From the NCBI RefSeq assembly GCF_000418555.1, contig NZ_ATKM01000005.1:496001-560000 (forward strand): a stretch of DNA of 64,000 bases, in the 5' to 3' direction. Below the pieces are notes generated by a model. That model worked only from the letters and a program-made list of their open reading frames with translations, had not been told where the DNA came from and did not search any database. The DNA is from Pseudomonas sp. P818 (lineage in GTDB: Bacteria > Pseudomonadota > Gammaproteobacteria > Pseudomonadales > Pseudomonadaceae). Below, one piece after another: positions 28,523 through 38,003 of this stretch (position 1 is its first letter; each line of letters begins with the position of its first letter). Both the position numbers and the translations under genes were made by a program.

Positions 28523-29266
28523 ATGAACCGTATTCTTCTCAATTGCGACATGGGCGAAGGCTTCGGTGCCTGGCGCATGGGCGACGATGCGCTGGCCATG
28601 CCGCTGATCGATCAGGCCAACCTCGCCTGTGGCTTCCATGCCGGCGATCCGCTGATCATGGCGCGTAGCGTCGAGTTGGCTGTAGCGCACGGCGTGAGCA
28701 TCGGCGCGCATCCTTCCTATCCCGATCTGCAGGGCTTCGGCCGCCGACATTTGCAATGCTCGGCCGAAGAGGTGCGGGCGCTGGTGCTGTATCAGATCGG
28801 CGCGCTGGATGCCTTCTGCCGCGCCGCCGGTGGCCAGTTGGCCTATGTCAAGCCGCACGGCGCGCTGTACAACGATCTGGTGCGTGACGATGCGCTGCTG
28901 ATGGCGGTGCTCGATGCCTGCCACTGCTACCGCAAGGGCCTGCCGTTGATGGTGCTGGCGCTGGCCGACAACGACCGGGAGCTGCGCTTGGCCGACGAGG
29001 CGGATGTGCCGTTGATGTTCGAAGCCTTCGCCGACCGCGCCTACCTCTCGGATGGGCAGCTTGCGCCACGCCGGCTCAGTGGCGCGGTACATCAGGATCC
29101 CGAACGCATTCTCGCCCAGGCGCTGGCCATCGCCCGTGGCGAGCCTTTTGCCGACATAGATGGCAAGCCGCTGCGGCTGCGCGCCGACAGCCTGTGCGTA
29201 CACGGCGACAATCCCGAGTCGCTGGCGGTTTTGCGCCGCTTGCGCGCCCGTCTGGACGCGCTGTGA
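28523..29266 (+). CDS. pxpA: LamB/YcsF family 5-oxoprolinase subunit A
   Basis: A 247-residue protein with the family hallmarks [41 protein letters not shown] and [10 protein letters not shown]. PxpA works with PxpB and PxpC to cleave ATP and hydrolyse 5-oxoproline to glutamate in the cytosol. No pxpB or pxpC gene is adjacent here, so its partners must be elsewhere or it acts differently. The gene is divergent from the CirA/FepA-like receptor and convergent with the second DUF2218 gene. Confidence 0.92.
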   Translation: MNRILLNCDMGEGFGAWRMGDDALAMPLIDQANLACGFHAGDPLIMARSVELAVAHGVSIGAHPSYPDLQGFGRRHLQCSAEEVRALVLYQIGALDAFCRAAGGQLAYVKPHGALYNDLVRDDALLMAVLDACHCYRKGLPLMVLALADNDRELRLADEADVPLMFEAFADRAYLSDGQLAPRRLSGAVHQDPERILAQALAIARGEPFADIDGKPLRLRADSLCVHGDNPESLAVLRRLRARLDAL

Positions 29267-29270
29267 GGGA

Positions 29271-29561
29271 TCAGTTGGGCTGCCAGTCCAGAGTCAGCTC
29301 CTCCTGCCAGGCAAAGCGTTCGAAGTGACTGCCGACGACGCCTTCCAGGCGTTGCAGGTCTTCGCTGTTGGCGCTTTCCACCTGTAGACGCAAGCCCTGG
29401 TTTTCTGCCTTCAAGGTCGCCACACCAGCGCCGAACTCGATGCGGCCCTGCTGCTCGTCGAAGTTGACCGGAATCTTGTGCGCGAAATGCTTGCACAGCC
29501 GGCTGATATAGCGCGCCGGGGTATCGGTTGCGACGAAGGCACTGCTGCTGAATGAAGTCAT
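29271..29561 (-). CDS. DUF2218 domain protein, copy 2
   Basis: A 96-residue soluble protein. The core RLCKHFAHKIPVNFDE at about 22-37 and the end ELTLDWQPN match the copy at 19656-19934, which ends an iron-chelate operon. The N-terminal 15 residues (MTSFSSSAFVATDTP) are Ser/Thr rich. It sits alone between pxpA and an oxidoreductase gene. Function unknown. Confidence 0.85.
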   Translation of the reverse strand: MTSFSSSAFVATDTPARYISRLCKHFAHKIPVNFDEQQGRIEFGAGVATLKAENQGLRLQVESANSEDLQRLEGVVGSHFERFAWQEELTLDWQPN

Positions 29562-29615
29562 TGATCATTCCTCTGGATGTCACGTTGGAAGCGGCCGCCG
29601 GAGCGGCCGCGCGGT

Positions 29616-30257
29616 TCAGTACGCCAGTGTGAAGCGCTGGCGGATATGCTGCGGTTTTTCGGCTTCGTCGATCAGTGCCACAGCCAGATCGGCGGTCGAG
29701 ATGCTGCCCGGCTCGTCACCGTTCATCAGCAATTCGTCCTGGCCGAGGCGGAACTTGCCGGTGCGCGGCCCAGGTATGAGCAAGGCGGCTGGCGAGAGGA
29801 AGGTCCACTCCAGCTCCTGCTCGTCACGCAGCATGTTCAGCGCCTGGCGTGCTCCCTCGGCGCCTTCCTTGTACTCGGCGGGGAAATCCGGCGTGTCGAT
29901 CAGCTGCAGACCTGGCGCGACATAGAGGCTGCCGGCGCCACCGACCACCAGCAGGCGCCTGACTCCTGCCTGCCTGCTTGCAGCGACGATGGCACGACTG
30001 CCAGCGATGAACTGCTCGCGAATGTCGGCCACACCCCAGCCGGGGTTGAAGGCGCTGAGGACCGCATCGTGACCACGCAGCTGTTCGGCCAGCGCCGCGC
30101 GGTCGTGCACATCGGCCCGCACGGCGACCAGGTTGGCATGAGCCGGCAGTTTTTCCGGATGACGTACCAGGGCGGTGACCTGGTGGCCGCGGTTCAGGGC
30201 TTCTTGCAGCAGCGGCGCGCCGACGTAACCGCTGGCGCCGATCAGGGCGAGTTTCAT
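29616..30257 (-). CDS. NAD(P)-binding oxidoreductase, NmrA/SDR-like
   Basis: A 213-residue atypical short-chain reductase. The start at 30257 gives MKLALIGASGYVGAPLLQEA, the nucleotide-binding GxxGxxG turn; the long upstream open frame is a shadow of the divergent LysR gene. Other features are RADVHDRAALAEQL and VGGAGSLYVAPG. The family includes NAD(P)H-flavin reductases and stress-linked dehydrogenases; the substrate is unknown. It is divergent from the LysR regulator gene, which probably controls it. Confidence 0.88.
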   Translation of the reverse strand: MKLALIGASGYVGAPLLQEALNRGHQVTALVRHPEKLPAHANLVAVRADVHDRAALAEQLRGHDAVLSAFNPGWGVADIREQFIAGSRAIVAASRQAGVRRLLVVGGAGSLYVAPGLQLIDTPDFPAEYKEGAEGARQALNMLRDEQELEWTFLSPAALLIPGPRTGKFRLGQDELLMNGDEPGSISTADLAVALIDEAEKPQHIRQRFTLAY

Positions 30258-30356
30258 GGAGAGAGCCTCGGTGTGTGAAGGTGAACACATGATCACTCTG
30301 GATAAACGCCGGAAAAACTGGCTTGATGCACTTGGATAATTAAGCGGAGCTTCATA

Positions 30357-31244
30357 ATGGAGCAGCTCAAACGCATGGCGCTGTTCGCTACGGTGGTGCA
30401 GAAGGGCTCGATGGTCGCCGCTGCCGAGGCCCTGGGCATGAGCGCGTCGGCTGTCAGCCAGCAGATCCGCCGGCTGGAGGAGGCCACCGGCGTCAGCCTG
30501 CTGCATCGCACCACGCGCAAGCTGACTCTGAGCGAGGCGGGCGCCCAGTTCTATGAGAATTGCCGACAGATCGTCGAGCTGGCCGAGCAGGCCGAGCAGC
30601 GCCTGGCCGAGCAGCGTGACGCGCCGGTTGGCGAGCTGCGTATCGCTGCACCGGTCGGCTTTTCCGGGCCGGTGTTGAGTGAAGCGCTGGCGCCGCTCTT
30701 GAGTGCGCATCCGGCGTTGAGTCTGCGTCTGTTTTTCCAGGATGAGCAGATCGACCTGATCGAGCAGCGTATCGACCTGGCCATCCGCGTCGGCCAGCTG
30801 GATGACTCCAGCCTGGTGGCCCGGCATGTCGCCGACTGGCGCATGCTGGTCTGCGCTGCGCCGGCCTACCTGGCGCGCCACGTCTGGCCGACGCAGCCGC
30901 AGCAACTGCTCGATCTGGATTGGATCGCGCTGAACACCGAGCGCAGCCAGCACTTACAGCTGCACGGGCCGGGCGGCGCGATGCAGCGCCTGCGCCTGGA
31001 AAGCCGTATCGCCTGCAACAACATTCTTGCGGCGCGTCAGTTCACCCTCGCGGGCATGGGCGTATCGCTGCAGCCGGAGCCGGAAGTTCGTCAGTTGCTG
31101 GCGCGCGGCGAATTGCTGGCCCTGCTGCCGGACTGGCAGCTGGAGCCGATAGGCCTGCACATCGTCACCCCGCGCCGCGACGCGCAACCGGCCAAGGTGC
31201 GCTCCGCCATCGAGGCGCTCCGGCGCCATCTGCTCAATGCATGA
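30357..31244 (+). CDS. LysR-family transcriptional regulator
   Basis: A 295-residue regulator with the N-terminal winged helix (MALFATVVQKGSMVAAAEALGMSASAVSQQIRRLEE) and a C-terminal effector-binding domain of the CrgA/AphB-like type (GELRIAAPVGFSGPVLSEAL). The 99-base gap to the divergent oxidoreductase is the likely operator region. Effector unknown. Confidence 0.93.
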   Translation: MEQLKRMALFATVVQKGSMVAAAEALGMSASAVSQQIRRLEEATGVSLLHRTTRKLTLSEAGAQFYENCRQIVELAEQAEQRLAEQRDAPVGELRIAAPVGFSGPVLSEALAPLLSAHPALSLRLFFQDEQIDLIEQRIDLAIRVGQLDDSSLVARHVADWRMLVCAAPAYLARHVWPTQPQQLLDLDWIALNTERSQHLQLHGPGGAMQRLRLESRIACNNILAARQFTLAGMGVSLQPEPEVRQLLARGELLALLPDWQLEPIGLHIVTPRRDAQPAKVRSAIEALRRHLLNA

Positions 31245-31330
31245 CGATCAACAGTCGGCATCCGTCTCTGGCTGTGCGAGGATGGTCGGCAATCAATCTC
31301 TCCGTCAGAAAGGACCCGTGATCCACACCG

Positions 31331-32218
31331 ATGAAGACGCCCAAACGTATTGAACCCTTGGTCGAGGATGGCCTGGTGGACGAGGTGCTGCGGCCGCTGA
31401 TGAGCGGTAAGGAAGCAGCGGTGTATGTGGTGCGCTGTGGCGACGAGCTGCGCTGCGCCAAGGTCTACAAGGAAGCCAACAAGCGCAGCTTTCGCCAGGC
31501 ATCGGAATACCAGGAAGGGCGCAAGGTGCGTGGCAGCCGCCAGGCGCGCGCCATGGCCAAGGGCAGCAAGTACGGGCGCAAGGAGCAGGAGCAGGCCTGG
31601 CAGAACGCCGAAGTCGCCGCGTTGTTCCGTTTGGCCAATGCCGGCGTGCGAGTCCCCAAACCCTACGACTTTCTCGACGGCGTGCTGCTGATGGAGCTGG
31701 TGGACGATGGCGAGGGGGATGTCGCACCAAGGCTCAATGACGTCGACCTGCACCCGGACGACGCCCGCGAATTCCACGCCTTCATGATCCAGGAGATCGT
31801 CAAGATGCTCTGCGCCGGCCTGGTGCATGGCGACCTGTCGGAATTCAACGTGCTGCTCGGCCCCGAAGGCCCGGTGATCATCGACCTGCCGCAGGCGGTG
31901 GACGCCGCCGCCAACAACCACGCCTTCAGCATGCTCGAACGCGACGTGCGCAACATGGCCGAGTATTTTGGCCAGTTCGCCCCGGAGCTCAAGTACACCA
32001 AGTACGCCAAGGAAATGTGGGCGCTCTACGAGGCCGGCAAGCTGACGCCGGAAACGCAACTGACCGGCGAGTTCGCCGAGCCCGAGGACGCCGCCGACAT
32101 CGACGCGGTGATGCGCGAGATCAAGGCCGCGCTGGCCGAAGAAGCGAAGAAGCAGGCGCTGCGCAACGCCGAAGATGAGCCCAAGGACGCCGAGCCGATA
32201 CCGCCCTGGATGCGCTGA
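31331..32218 (+). CDS. RIO-type serine protein kinase
   Basis: A 295-residue atypical kinase. A nucleotide loop SGKEAAVYVVRCG (not the usual P-loop), lysine in CAKVYKE, hinge region LLMELVDD, catalytic HGDLSEFNVLL with the Asp-Asn pair, and metal-binding IIDLPQAVD match RIO1-like kinases. Bacterial members are poorly studied. The C-terminal 70 residues are charged and helical. It stands alone between the LysR gene and the copper module. The substrate is unknown. Confidence 0.88.
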   Translation: MKTPKRIEPLVEDGLVDEVLRPLMSGKEAAVYVVRCGDELRCAKVYKEANKRSFRQASEYQEGRKVRGSRQARAMAKGSKYGRKEQEQAWQNAEVAALFRLANAGVRVPKPYDFLDGVLLMELVDDGEGDVAPRLNDVDLHPDDAREFHAFMIQEIVKMLCAGLVHGDLSEFNVLLGPEGPVIIDLPQAVDAAANNHAFSMLERDVRNMAEYFGQFAPELKYTKYAKEMWALYEAGKLTPETQLTGEFAEPEDAADIDAVMREIKAALAEEAKKQALRNAEDEPKDAEPIPPWMR

Positions 32219-32248
32219 ACAGCGGTTATCGGGGGGCTGCGCCTTGCC

Positions 32249-32308
32249 GTAGCCCGGATGAAATCCGGGGTGGTTTTCGCTGCCTCCCCCGGATTGCATC
32301 CGGGCTAC
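32249..32308. repeat. Dispersed hairpin repeat (GTAGCCCGGAT family)
   Basis: GTAGCCCGGATGAAATCCGG on the left and CCGGATTGCATCCGGGCTAC on the right form an inverted pair. Related units occur at 39864-39910, 43364-43422 and 63500-63519. Confidence 0.8.
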
Positions 32309-32371
32309 AAGGTATCTCCGTGCGCGCAACTCGACGCGCCGCCGTTGTCGACCTGGCGGGTTGCACCCGCC

Positions 32372-32803
32372 CTACGGCTGACGGTGCGACGAACATCCCG
32401 GCGCACCGCAGCTCACACCTTCCTCCAGCCCCTGCAGAATCGGACAATCCGGCCGGTTATCGCCCTGGCAACTGTTCGCCAGCTCCACCAGCGTATCGCG
32501 CAAGGCCGTCATCTCGGCAATCTTGCGCGACAGTGTGGCGATATGCTCTTCGGCCAGCGCCTTTACATCGGCACTGGCGCGCTGCTTGTCTTGCCACAGG
32601 GCGAGCAGCTTACCGACTTCCTCCAGAGAAAAGCCCAGGTCCCTTGCACGCTTGATGAACGCCAGGCGGTGCAGGTCGGCAGGGCTGTACTGCCGATAGC
32701 CACTCTCCGACCGCCCGGCATGGGGCAGCAGGTCGATGGACTCGTAGTAACGAATCATCTTGGCACTCAGGCCGGTGTGCTTGGCGGCTTGGCCGATGTT
32801 CAT
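32372..32803 (-). CDS. cueR: Cu(I)-responsive MerR-family regulator CueR
   Basis: A 143-residue MerR-family activator. The N-terminal winged helix starts [21 protein letters not shown]77 marks the monovalent-metal class, and C112 and C120 (CQGDNRPDC) are the copper ligands at the same positions as in E. coli CueR. The tail [12 protein letters not shown] adds two more cysteines. It overlaps the copA stop by 4 bases in a copA-cueR operon. Two CueR-type promoters are visible nearby, before copA and before copZ. Confidence 0.95.
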   Translation of the reverse strand: MNIGQAAKHTGLSAKMIRYYESIDLLPHAGRSESGYRQYSPADLHRLAFIKRARDLGFSLEEVGKLLALWQDKQRASADVKALAEEHIATLSRKIAEMTALRDTLVELANSCQGDNRPDCPILQGLEEGVSCGAPGCSSHRQP

Positions 32804-35169
32804 GCGCGTGGTCTCCAGCGATTGAGCAGCAGTGCGTTGCTCACCACGCTGACGCTGGACAGCGCCATGGCGGCGCCAGCGAACATGGGGTTGAGCAGGC
32901 CGGCGGCGGCGAGCGGGATGCCGATCAGGTTGTAGATGAAGGCCCAGAACAGGTTCTGGCGAATCTTGGCGTAGGTGCGCCGGCTGATATCCAGCGCGGC
33001 CGGCACCAGGCGTGGGTCGCCGCGCATCAGGGTGATGCCGGCTGCATGCATGGCGGCGTCGGTGCCGCCGCCCATGGCAATGCCGACATCCGCCGCGGCC
33101 AGCGCTGGCGCATCGTTGATGCCGTCGCCGACCATGGCCACGGTCCCCTGCTGGCGCAGTTCGCCAACCAGGCGCGCCTTGTCCGCCGGCAGCACCTGGG
33201 CGTGCGGTTGGTCGATGCCCAGAGCACTGGCGACTGCCGCGACACTGCCTTGGTTGTCGCCGCTGATCAGGTGGCTGGTGATGCCTTGTGCACGCAGTTC
33301 AGCGATGGCGTCGATGGCGCCGTCCTTGAGTTGGTCGCCGAAGGCCAGCAGGCCCAGCAGGCGAGGGGCGTCACCGGTTTCGATCAGCCAGGACAGGGTA
33401 CGGCCCTCGGCCTCCCAGGTGCGGGCGGATTCGGCCAGCTCCCACGCCTGCAATTGGTTTTCCTCCAATAGGCGGCTGCTGCCCAGTTGCAGGCTGCGAC
33501 CCTCGACACTACCAGCTATGCCACGACCGGCCAGTGCGCGGCTGTCGCTCAGGGTTGGCAGGGCAATGTGCTGGTCGGCGCAGCGCTGCAATACGGCCTT
33601 GGCCAGAGGATGTTCGCTGCCTTGCTGCAGGCCGCCGGCCAGGCGCAGCAATTCGTCCTCGCTGGCCTCGCCCAGGCCGATATGGACGATGCGCGGTTTG
33701 CCTTCGGTAAGGGTGCCGGTCTTGTCGAAGGCGATGTGCTGCACGGCATGCGCCACTTCCAGTGCTTCGGCATCCTTGATCAGGATGCCGTGGCGCGCGG
33801 CGACGCCGGTGCCGGCCATGATCGCCGTCGGCGTGGCCAGGCCAAGGGCGCAGGGGCAGGCAATCACCAGTACGGCGACGGCGTTGAGCAGGGCGTTTTC
33901 CAAGGATGCGCCGAGCGCCAGCCAGCCCAGCAGCGTGGCCAGAGCGATGAGCAGCACTGCGGGGACGAACACCTGGCTGACCTTGTCCACCAGCTTCTGA
34001 ATCGGCGCCTTGGCTGCCTGGGCATCCTCGACCAGACGGATGATGCGTGACAGCACGGTCTCCGCACCCAGGGCGGTGGTCTCGACCAGCAGGCGGCCTT
34101 CGCCGTTGATGGCGCCAGCGGTGACCTTGTCGCCCGGCTGCTTGGCCACCGGCAGGCTTTCGCCGCTGATCAGCGCTTCATCCGCATGGCTGTGGCCCTC
34201 CAGCACCTGGCCGTCGACAGGGAAGCGTTCGCCCGGCTTGACCAGGATACGGTCGCCCAGCGCCAGGGCATCGATGCCGACGCGCTCCTCACACCCGTCC
34301 ACGAGGCGCACCGCGTGGTCTGGACGCAATGCCTGCAATGCGCGAATGGCGCTGGCGGTCTGGCGCTTGGCGCGGCTTTCCAGATATTTGCCGAGCAGGA
34401 TCAGGCTGATGATCACCGCCGAGGCTTCGAAGTACAGGTGCGGCATCTGTCCGGCCGGCGTCACGGCCCATTGATACAGACTCAGGCCGTAGCCGGCGCT
34501 GGTGCCGATGGCCACCAGTTGATCCATGTTGCCGGCACGGGCCTTCAATGCCTGCCAGGCCGCGCGATAGAAGCGTGCGCCGAAGATGAACTGCACCGGC
34601 GTGGCCAGCAGCCATTGCACCCAGGCCGGCAGCATCCAATGCAGGCCGAAGGGTTCGACCAGCATCGGCAGCACCAGCGGCAGGGTCAGGGCGATGGCGG
34701 CCAGCAAGGTCAGGCGCTCACGCCGTAAACGGCGCAGGGCCAAATCGGTGGCCGGGCGTTCTCCAAGCGGTTGTGCGTTATAGCCGGCGGCTACGACAGC
34801 CTTCACCGCCAACTGTGGGTCGAAACTCGCGAGTACCTGCAGGCGCGCCTTCTCGTCGGCGAGGTTGACGGCCACCTGGCTGACACCCGGCAGCTTGTTC
34901 AGGGCGCGCTCGATACGGCCGACGCAACTGGCGCAGGTCATGCCCTCGATGCTCAGTTCCAGAGGCTGGCTGGGCACGTTGTAACCGGCGCCCTCGATGG
35001 CGCTGATCAGCTGCGGCAGGCTGCCAGCGGGGGCTTCGATGCGCGCTTGCTCATTGGCCAGGTTGACGCTGGCGCTGCTCACCTGCGGCAACTTGCGCAA
35101 GGCGCGTTCGACGCGCCCGGCGCAGCTGGCGCAGGTCATGCCCTGGATCGGCAGGTCGAAGGTGGTCAT
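32800..35169 (-). CDS. copA: Cu(I)-exporting P-type ATPase
   Basis: A 789-residue P1B ATPase that pumps Cu(I) from cytosol to periplasm. Two N-terminal metal-binding domains carry GMTCASC (C13/C16 and C79/C82). The membrane CPC motif is in [13 protein letters not shown], the phosphorylated Asp in [11 protein letters not shown], and the hinge in [20 protein letters not shown]. Transcription starts from a CueR promoter 30-60 bases upstream. Also called cueA in pseudomonads. Confidence 0.96.
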   Translation of the reverse strand: MTTFDLPIQGMTCASCAGRVERALRKLPQVSSASVNLANEQARIEAPAGSLPQLISAIEGAGYNVPSQPLELSIEGMTCASCVGRIERALNKLPGVSQVAVNLADEKARLQVLASFDPQLAVKAVVAAGYNAQPLGERPATDLALRRLRRERLTLLAAIALTLPLVLPMLVEPFGLHWMLPAWVQWLLATPVQFIFGARFYRAAWQALKARAGNMDQLVAIGTSAGYGLSLYQWAVTPAGQMPHLYFEASAVIISLILLGKYLESRAKRQTASAIRALQALRPDHAVRLVDGCEERVGIDALALGDRILVKPGERFPVDGQVLEGHSHADEALISGESLPVAKQPGDKVTAGAINGEGRLLVETTALGAETVLSRIIRLVEDAQAAKAPIQKLVDKVSQVFVPAVLLIALATLLGWLALGASLENALLNAVAVLVIACPCALGLATPTAIMAGTGVAARHGILIKDAEALEVAHAVQHIAFDKTGTLTEGKPRIVHIGLGEASEDELLRLAGGLQQGSEHPLAKAVLQRCADQHIALPTLSDSRALAGRGIAGSVEGRSLQLGSSRLLEENQLQAWELAESARTWEAEGRTLSWLIETGDAPRLLGLLAFGDQLKDGAIDAIAELRAQGITSHLISGDNQGSVAAVASALGIDQPHAQVLPADKARLVGELRQQGTVAMVGDGINDAPALAAADVGIAMGGGTDAAMHAAGITLMRGDPRLVPAALDISRRTYAKIRQNLFWAFIYNLIGIPLAAAGLLNPMFAGAAMALSSVSVVSNALLLNRWRPRA

Positions 35170-35198
35170 GGTTCGGTTCCCTGTAACGTGATGGCTAC

Positions 35199-35229
35199 AG
35201 GATCAACCTTGACCCCATGGCAAGGTCAA
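35199..35229 (-). promoter_or_regulatory. CueR promoter/operator of copA
   Basis: On the minus strand, TTGACC (35224-35229) and GATCCT (35199-35204) are separated by 19 bases, the over-long spacer typical of MerR-family promoters. The spacer contains the dyad ACCTTG/CAAGGT at 35206-35226. Confidence 0.88.
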
Positions 35230-35233
35230 GCCT

Positions 35234-35626
35234 TCAGTTCAGCGAAGGCGCGGCATGCAGTCGCAGGCCGTCACTGCCCATGGCGATGCGGTAACGACGC
35301 ACTTCGCCCGCATACAGGTCCAGCGATTGCCCGTACAGCTGGGCGATGCCGTCCTGGCAGCGACCGCTGCCCGTCAGGCCGAGGCGCAACGAAACCCTGC
35401 CCGGCGGCAGGTTGAAGGACACCGATTGGCCCTGGTGCAGCCGTGCGGCCAATTGATCGTGCAGATACAGCGCGACTTCGCAGGTGGTCGCGACCTCCAG
35501 ACGCTCGCGCGACACGATCAGCACGGCGTAACCCTCGCCCTGTGTCGTCGAAGGCAGCGGTGCCAAAGGTTCAGCCAGTGCCAGAGGCGCCAGCAACAAG
35601 GCCAGGGGAGGAAGTAGCAGGCGCAT
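35234..35626 (-). CDS. Small exported protein between copA and copZ, function unknown
   Basis: A 130-residue protein with a clear signal peptide (MRLLLPPLALLLAPLALA, then EPLAPLPS). The mature part has two cysteines (TTCEVALYL and GRCQDG) that could form a disulfide, and no metal-binding motif. It lies between the two CueR promoters and on the same strand as copA. I do not recognise the family. A link to periplasmic copper handling is inferred from position only. Confidence 0.7.
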   Translation of the reverse strand: MRLLLPPLALLLAPLALAEPLAPLPSTTQGEGYAVLIVSRERLEVATTCEVALYLHDQLAARLHQGQSVSFNLPPGRVSLRLGLTGSGRCQDGIAQLYGQSLDLYAGEVRRYRIAMGSDGLRLHAAPSLN

Positions 35627-35675
35627 GACAGGGTCCTCGTGCAGAAACCGGAGCGGAACGAATGAGGCAGGGGGC

Positions 35676-35706
35676 TTGACCTTGCCATCGTGGCAAGGTC
35701 GAGACT
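35676..35706 (+). promoter_or_regulatory. CueR promoter/operator of copZ
   Basis: TTGACC (35676-35681) and GAGACT (35701-35706) are 19 bases apart and enclose the perfect dyad ACCTTGCCA-TCG-TGGCAAGGT (35679-35699). The architecture equals that of the copA promoter. Confidence 0.88.
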
Positions 35707-35740
35707 ACACCCATCGCCAATCGCTTCAAGGAGTCAGCAG

Positions 35741-35938
35741 ATGCAGCAGTTCAAGGTTAGCGGAATGTCGTGCGGTCATTGCGTGCGGGCCATCACTCAG
35801 GCGATCCAGGCGCTGGATCCTGTGGCCAGGGTCGAAGTCGATCTGGCTGCGCAGTTGGTGCGCGTGGAAAGCAGCCTGGAGGCCGAGCGGATAGAGGCCG
35901 CCATTGCTGAAGAGGGTTACGAGGTTGCGCCCGCGTAG
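35741..35938 (+). CDS. copZ: Copper chaperone, heavy-metal-associated domain
   Basis: A 65-residue single HMA domain with the Cu(I) ligands C11 and C14 in SGMSCGHC. The ATG follows AAGGAG (35728-35733). An upstream in-frame start at 35690 would lie inside the CueR promoter and is rejected. It delivers Cu(I) to CopA. Unlike CopA's own domains (CASC), it has CGHC, common in free-standing chaperones. Confidence 0.92.
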   Translation: MQQFKVSGMSCGHCVRAITQAIQALDPVARVEVDLAAQLVRVESSLEAERIEAAIAEEGYEVAPA

Positions 35939-35951
35939 GGCGCAACACGCG

Positions 35952-36596
35952 TCAGGACGAGCGATCCGATTCAATCCATGGCCACTGCCGCAGCAGGCCG
36001 CGAAAGCAGCTGTCGACCATGGCCGGCGTGTCGGTCTGGGCGTCGAACAGATTGGGATCGCGCAGCCAGTCGCTGAACAGGCCGACGATCAGTGCGTGCA
36101 GCGTACGTGAGGCCAGGCGCGGAGTGATGCCCGGCTGCAGATGCGTTTGCACCGTCGGCAGGGCGAACTGCTGCTCGCACAGGGCGATAAACTGGTTGAC
36201 GAAGGCCTCATGACGCTCCTCGGCCTCGCGCAGCTCCTCGGTGAATTCGCAGCGACGCAGCAACACGGTGAGGATGCGCCGCCGTTGTTCATCCAGAACC
36301 AGATTGGCCATGGCCTCGATGCACAGGTCGCGCAACAACTGCAGCGATGACAGACCATCAACGGCAGCCAGTTGCTGGGCCAACGGCTCCAGCGGCAGGC
36401 GTACCTGGTTGAGCATTTCGTGGAACAGATGCGCCTTGTTCTGAAAGTGCCAGTAGACCGCGCCGCGCGTTACCCCTGCATGCCGGGCGATGTGCTCGAG
36501 GCTGGTGTGGGCGACCCCGCGTTCGAGAAACAGCTGTTCTGCGGCGGCGAGGATGGCGCTGCGGGTTTTCTCCGCATCTTCTTTGGTTCTACGCAT
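35952..36596 (-). CDS. TetR-family regulator, AcrR/TtgR-like
   Basis: A 214-residue repressor. The start at 36596 (MRRTKEDAEKTRSAILAAAE) is typical of the AcrR/TtgR/MexR-type TetR branch; the frame extends upstream without support. The helix-turn-helix reads EHIARHAGVTRGAVYWHF. The C-terminal half is the helical ligand domain. It is divergent from a Bcr/CflA exporter gene across a 228-base gap, so it may control that exporter; no RND pump gene is adjacent as would be usual for TtgR. Confidence 0.9.
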   Translation of the reverse strand: MRRTKEDAEKTRSAILAAAEQLFLERGVAHTSLEHIARHAGVTRGAVYWHFQNKAHLFHEMLNQVRLPLEPLAQQLAAVDGLSSLQLLRDLCIEAMANLVLDEQRRRILTVLLRRCEFTEELREAEERHEAFVNQFIALCEQQFALPTVQTHLQPGITPRLASRTLHALIVGLFSDWLRDPNLFDAQTDTPAMVDSCFRGLLRQWPWIESDRSS

Positions 36597-36824
36597 GGCG
36601 ATCCGGTTGAGTGGTCTAGGCTCAGGGTTTGACGAGTTTACCGATTTTGCCCGGTTTGCTGGTGGCCTACTGCCTGATTGCCATGTCCTGTCAGTTGCAC
36701 GGCGCGCCAACCGATGCGGCAGGGGCAGACGCAGGAAGGGGGCGATGAATCGGCAGAGCCTGGCCTTTGATGGGCGCGGCTATCGATGAGATGATTAGCG
36801 GGCTAACAAATCTGCGGACTATTC

Positions 36825-37994
36825 ATGAACCTGCGAACCCTTCTGATTCTGGGCGCGCTAAGCGCCTTCGGCCCCTTGGCCATCGATTTCTACCTACCGA
36901 GTTTCCCCACCCTGGCCCGGCAGTTCGGCACCGACGTCGAACATGTCCAGTTGTCGCTGGCGGCTTATTTCGTCGGCATCGCCATTGGCCAGCTGTTCTA
37001 CGGGCCCCTGGCGGACCGCTACGGCCGCCGCGTGCCGCTGCTGGTCGGAGTGGCGCTGTTCACCCTGGCCTCGCTGGCCTGCGCGTTGGCGCCAAGCCTG
37101 GAATGGCTGATCGGCGCGCGCTTCGTACAGGCCCTCGGCGGGTGTGCCGGCATGGTGATCACCCGTGCGGTGGTGCGCGATCTGTGCGATCCGCTGGCTT
37201 CGGCCAAGGTGTTCTCGCAACTGGTGCTGGTGATGGGCCTGGCGCCGATCCTCGCGCCTCTGGGGGGCGGGCTGCTGTTGAATACCCTGGGCTGGCCGTC
37301 GATTTTCCACAGCCTGGCGATCTTTGCCGGGTTGTGCCTGCTGGCCGTGCTGCTGTGGTTGCCGGAGACGCGTCCGCAGCACCTGCAGCCGGCGCCGCTG
37401 AGCGGTGCCTTCGGCCAGTATCGTGCGCTGCTGGGTAACGCGCCGTTCATGGGCTACAGCCTGGCCGGCGGTGTCGCCATGGCCGGTATGTTCGCCTACA
37501 TCGCCGGTTCGCCCTTCGTCTTCATCGAGCTGTATGGCGTGCCGGCCGAACACTACGGCTGGCTGTTCGGCAGCAATGCGGCGGGTTTCGTGATCATGGC
37601 GCAGGTCAACGCGCGACTGGTGCGCAGTGGTGGCCCGGCGCTGTGGCTGCGGCGCATGGTGCTGGTATACCTGGCCAGCGGCCTGTGCCTGCTGGTGCTG
37701 GCCTTGTGGCAACCGCTGCAGCTGTGGCCGCTGATGGTGCCGCTGTTCATCTGCGTCGCCAGCCTCGGTTGCGTGCTGCCCAACGCCACGGCCTGCGCCA
37801 TGGCCGGGCAGGGGCGACATGCCGGTAGCGCATCCGGGTTGCTGGGCAGCATGCAATTCAGCGTGGCGGCCAGTGCGTCGGCGCTGGTGGCCTTCCTGCA
37901 TGATGGTTCGGCCATGCCCATGGCGTTGGTGATTGCCCTGTGCGGCGCTGCTGCCTGTGGGTTTGCCTGGTGGAGCAAGCGCTTCGTGGTCTGA
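36825..37994 (+). CDS. Bcr/CflA-family multidrug efflux MFS transporter
   Basis: A 389-residue, 12-helix drug:H+ antiporter. Features are the opening LGALSAFGPLAIDFYLPSFP, MFS motif A GPLADRYGRRVPLL, and motif C-like GLAPILAPLGGGLLL. It is expected to export bicyclomycin, sulfonamide or similar compounds. The divergent TetR gene is the probable regulator. Confidence 0.93.
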   Translation: MNLRTLLILGALSAFGPLAIDFYLPSFPTLARQFGTDVEHVQLSLAAYFVGIAIGQLFYGPLADRYGRRVPLLVGVALFTLASLACALAPSLEWLIGARFVQALGGCAGMVITRAVVRDLCDPLASAKVFSQLVLVMGLAPILAPLGGGLLLNTLGWPSIFHSLAIFAGLCLLAVLLWLPETRPQHLQPAPLSGAFGQYRALLGNAPFMGYSLAGGVAMAGMFAYIAGSPFVFIELYGVPAEHYGWLFGSNAAGFVIMAQVNARLVRSGGPALWLRRMVLVYLASGLCLLVLALWQPLQLWPLMVPLFICVASLGCVLPNATACAMAGQGRHAGSASGLLGSMQFSVAASASALVAFLHDGSAMPMALVIALCGAAACGFAWWSKRFVV

Positions 37995-38003
37995 GCCGAC
38001 GGG

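Noticed and set aside
29616..30953. 445-codon version of the NmrA-like gene
   Set aside because: The upstream 230 codons are antisense to the LysR gene; the Rossmann start MKLALIGASGYVG at 30257 fits the family.
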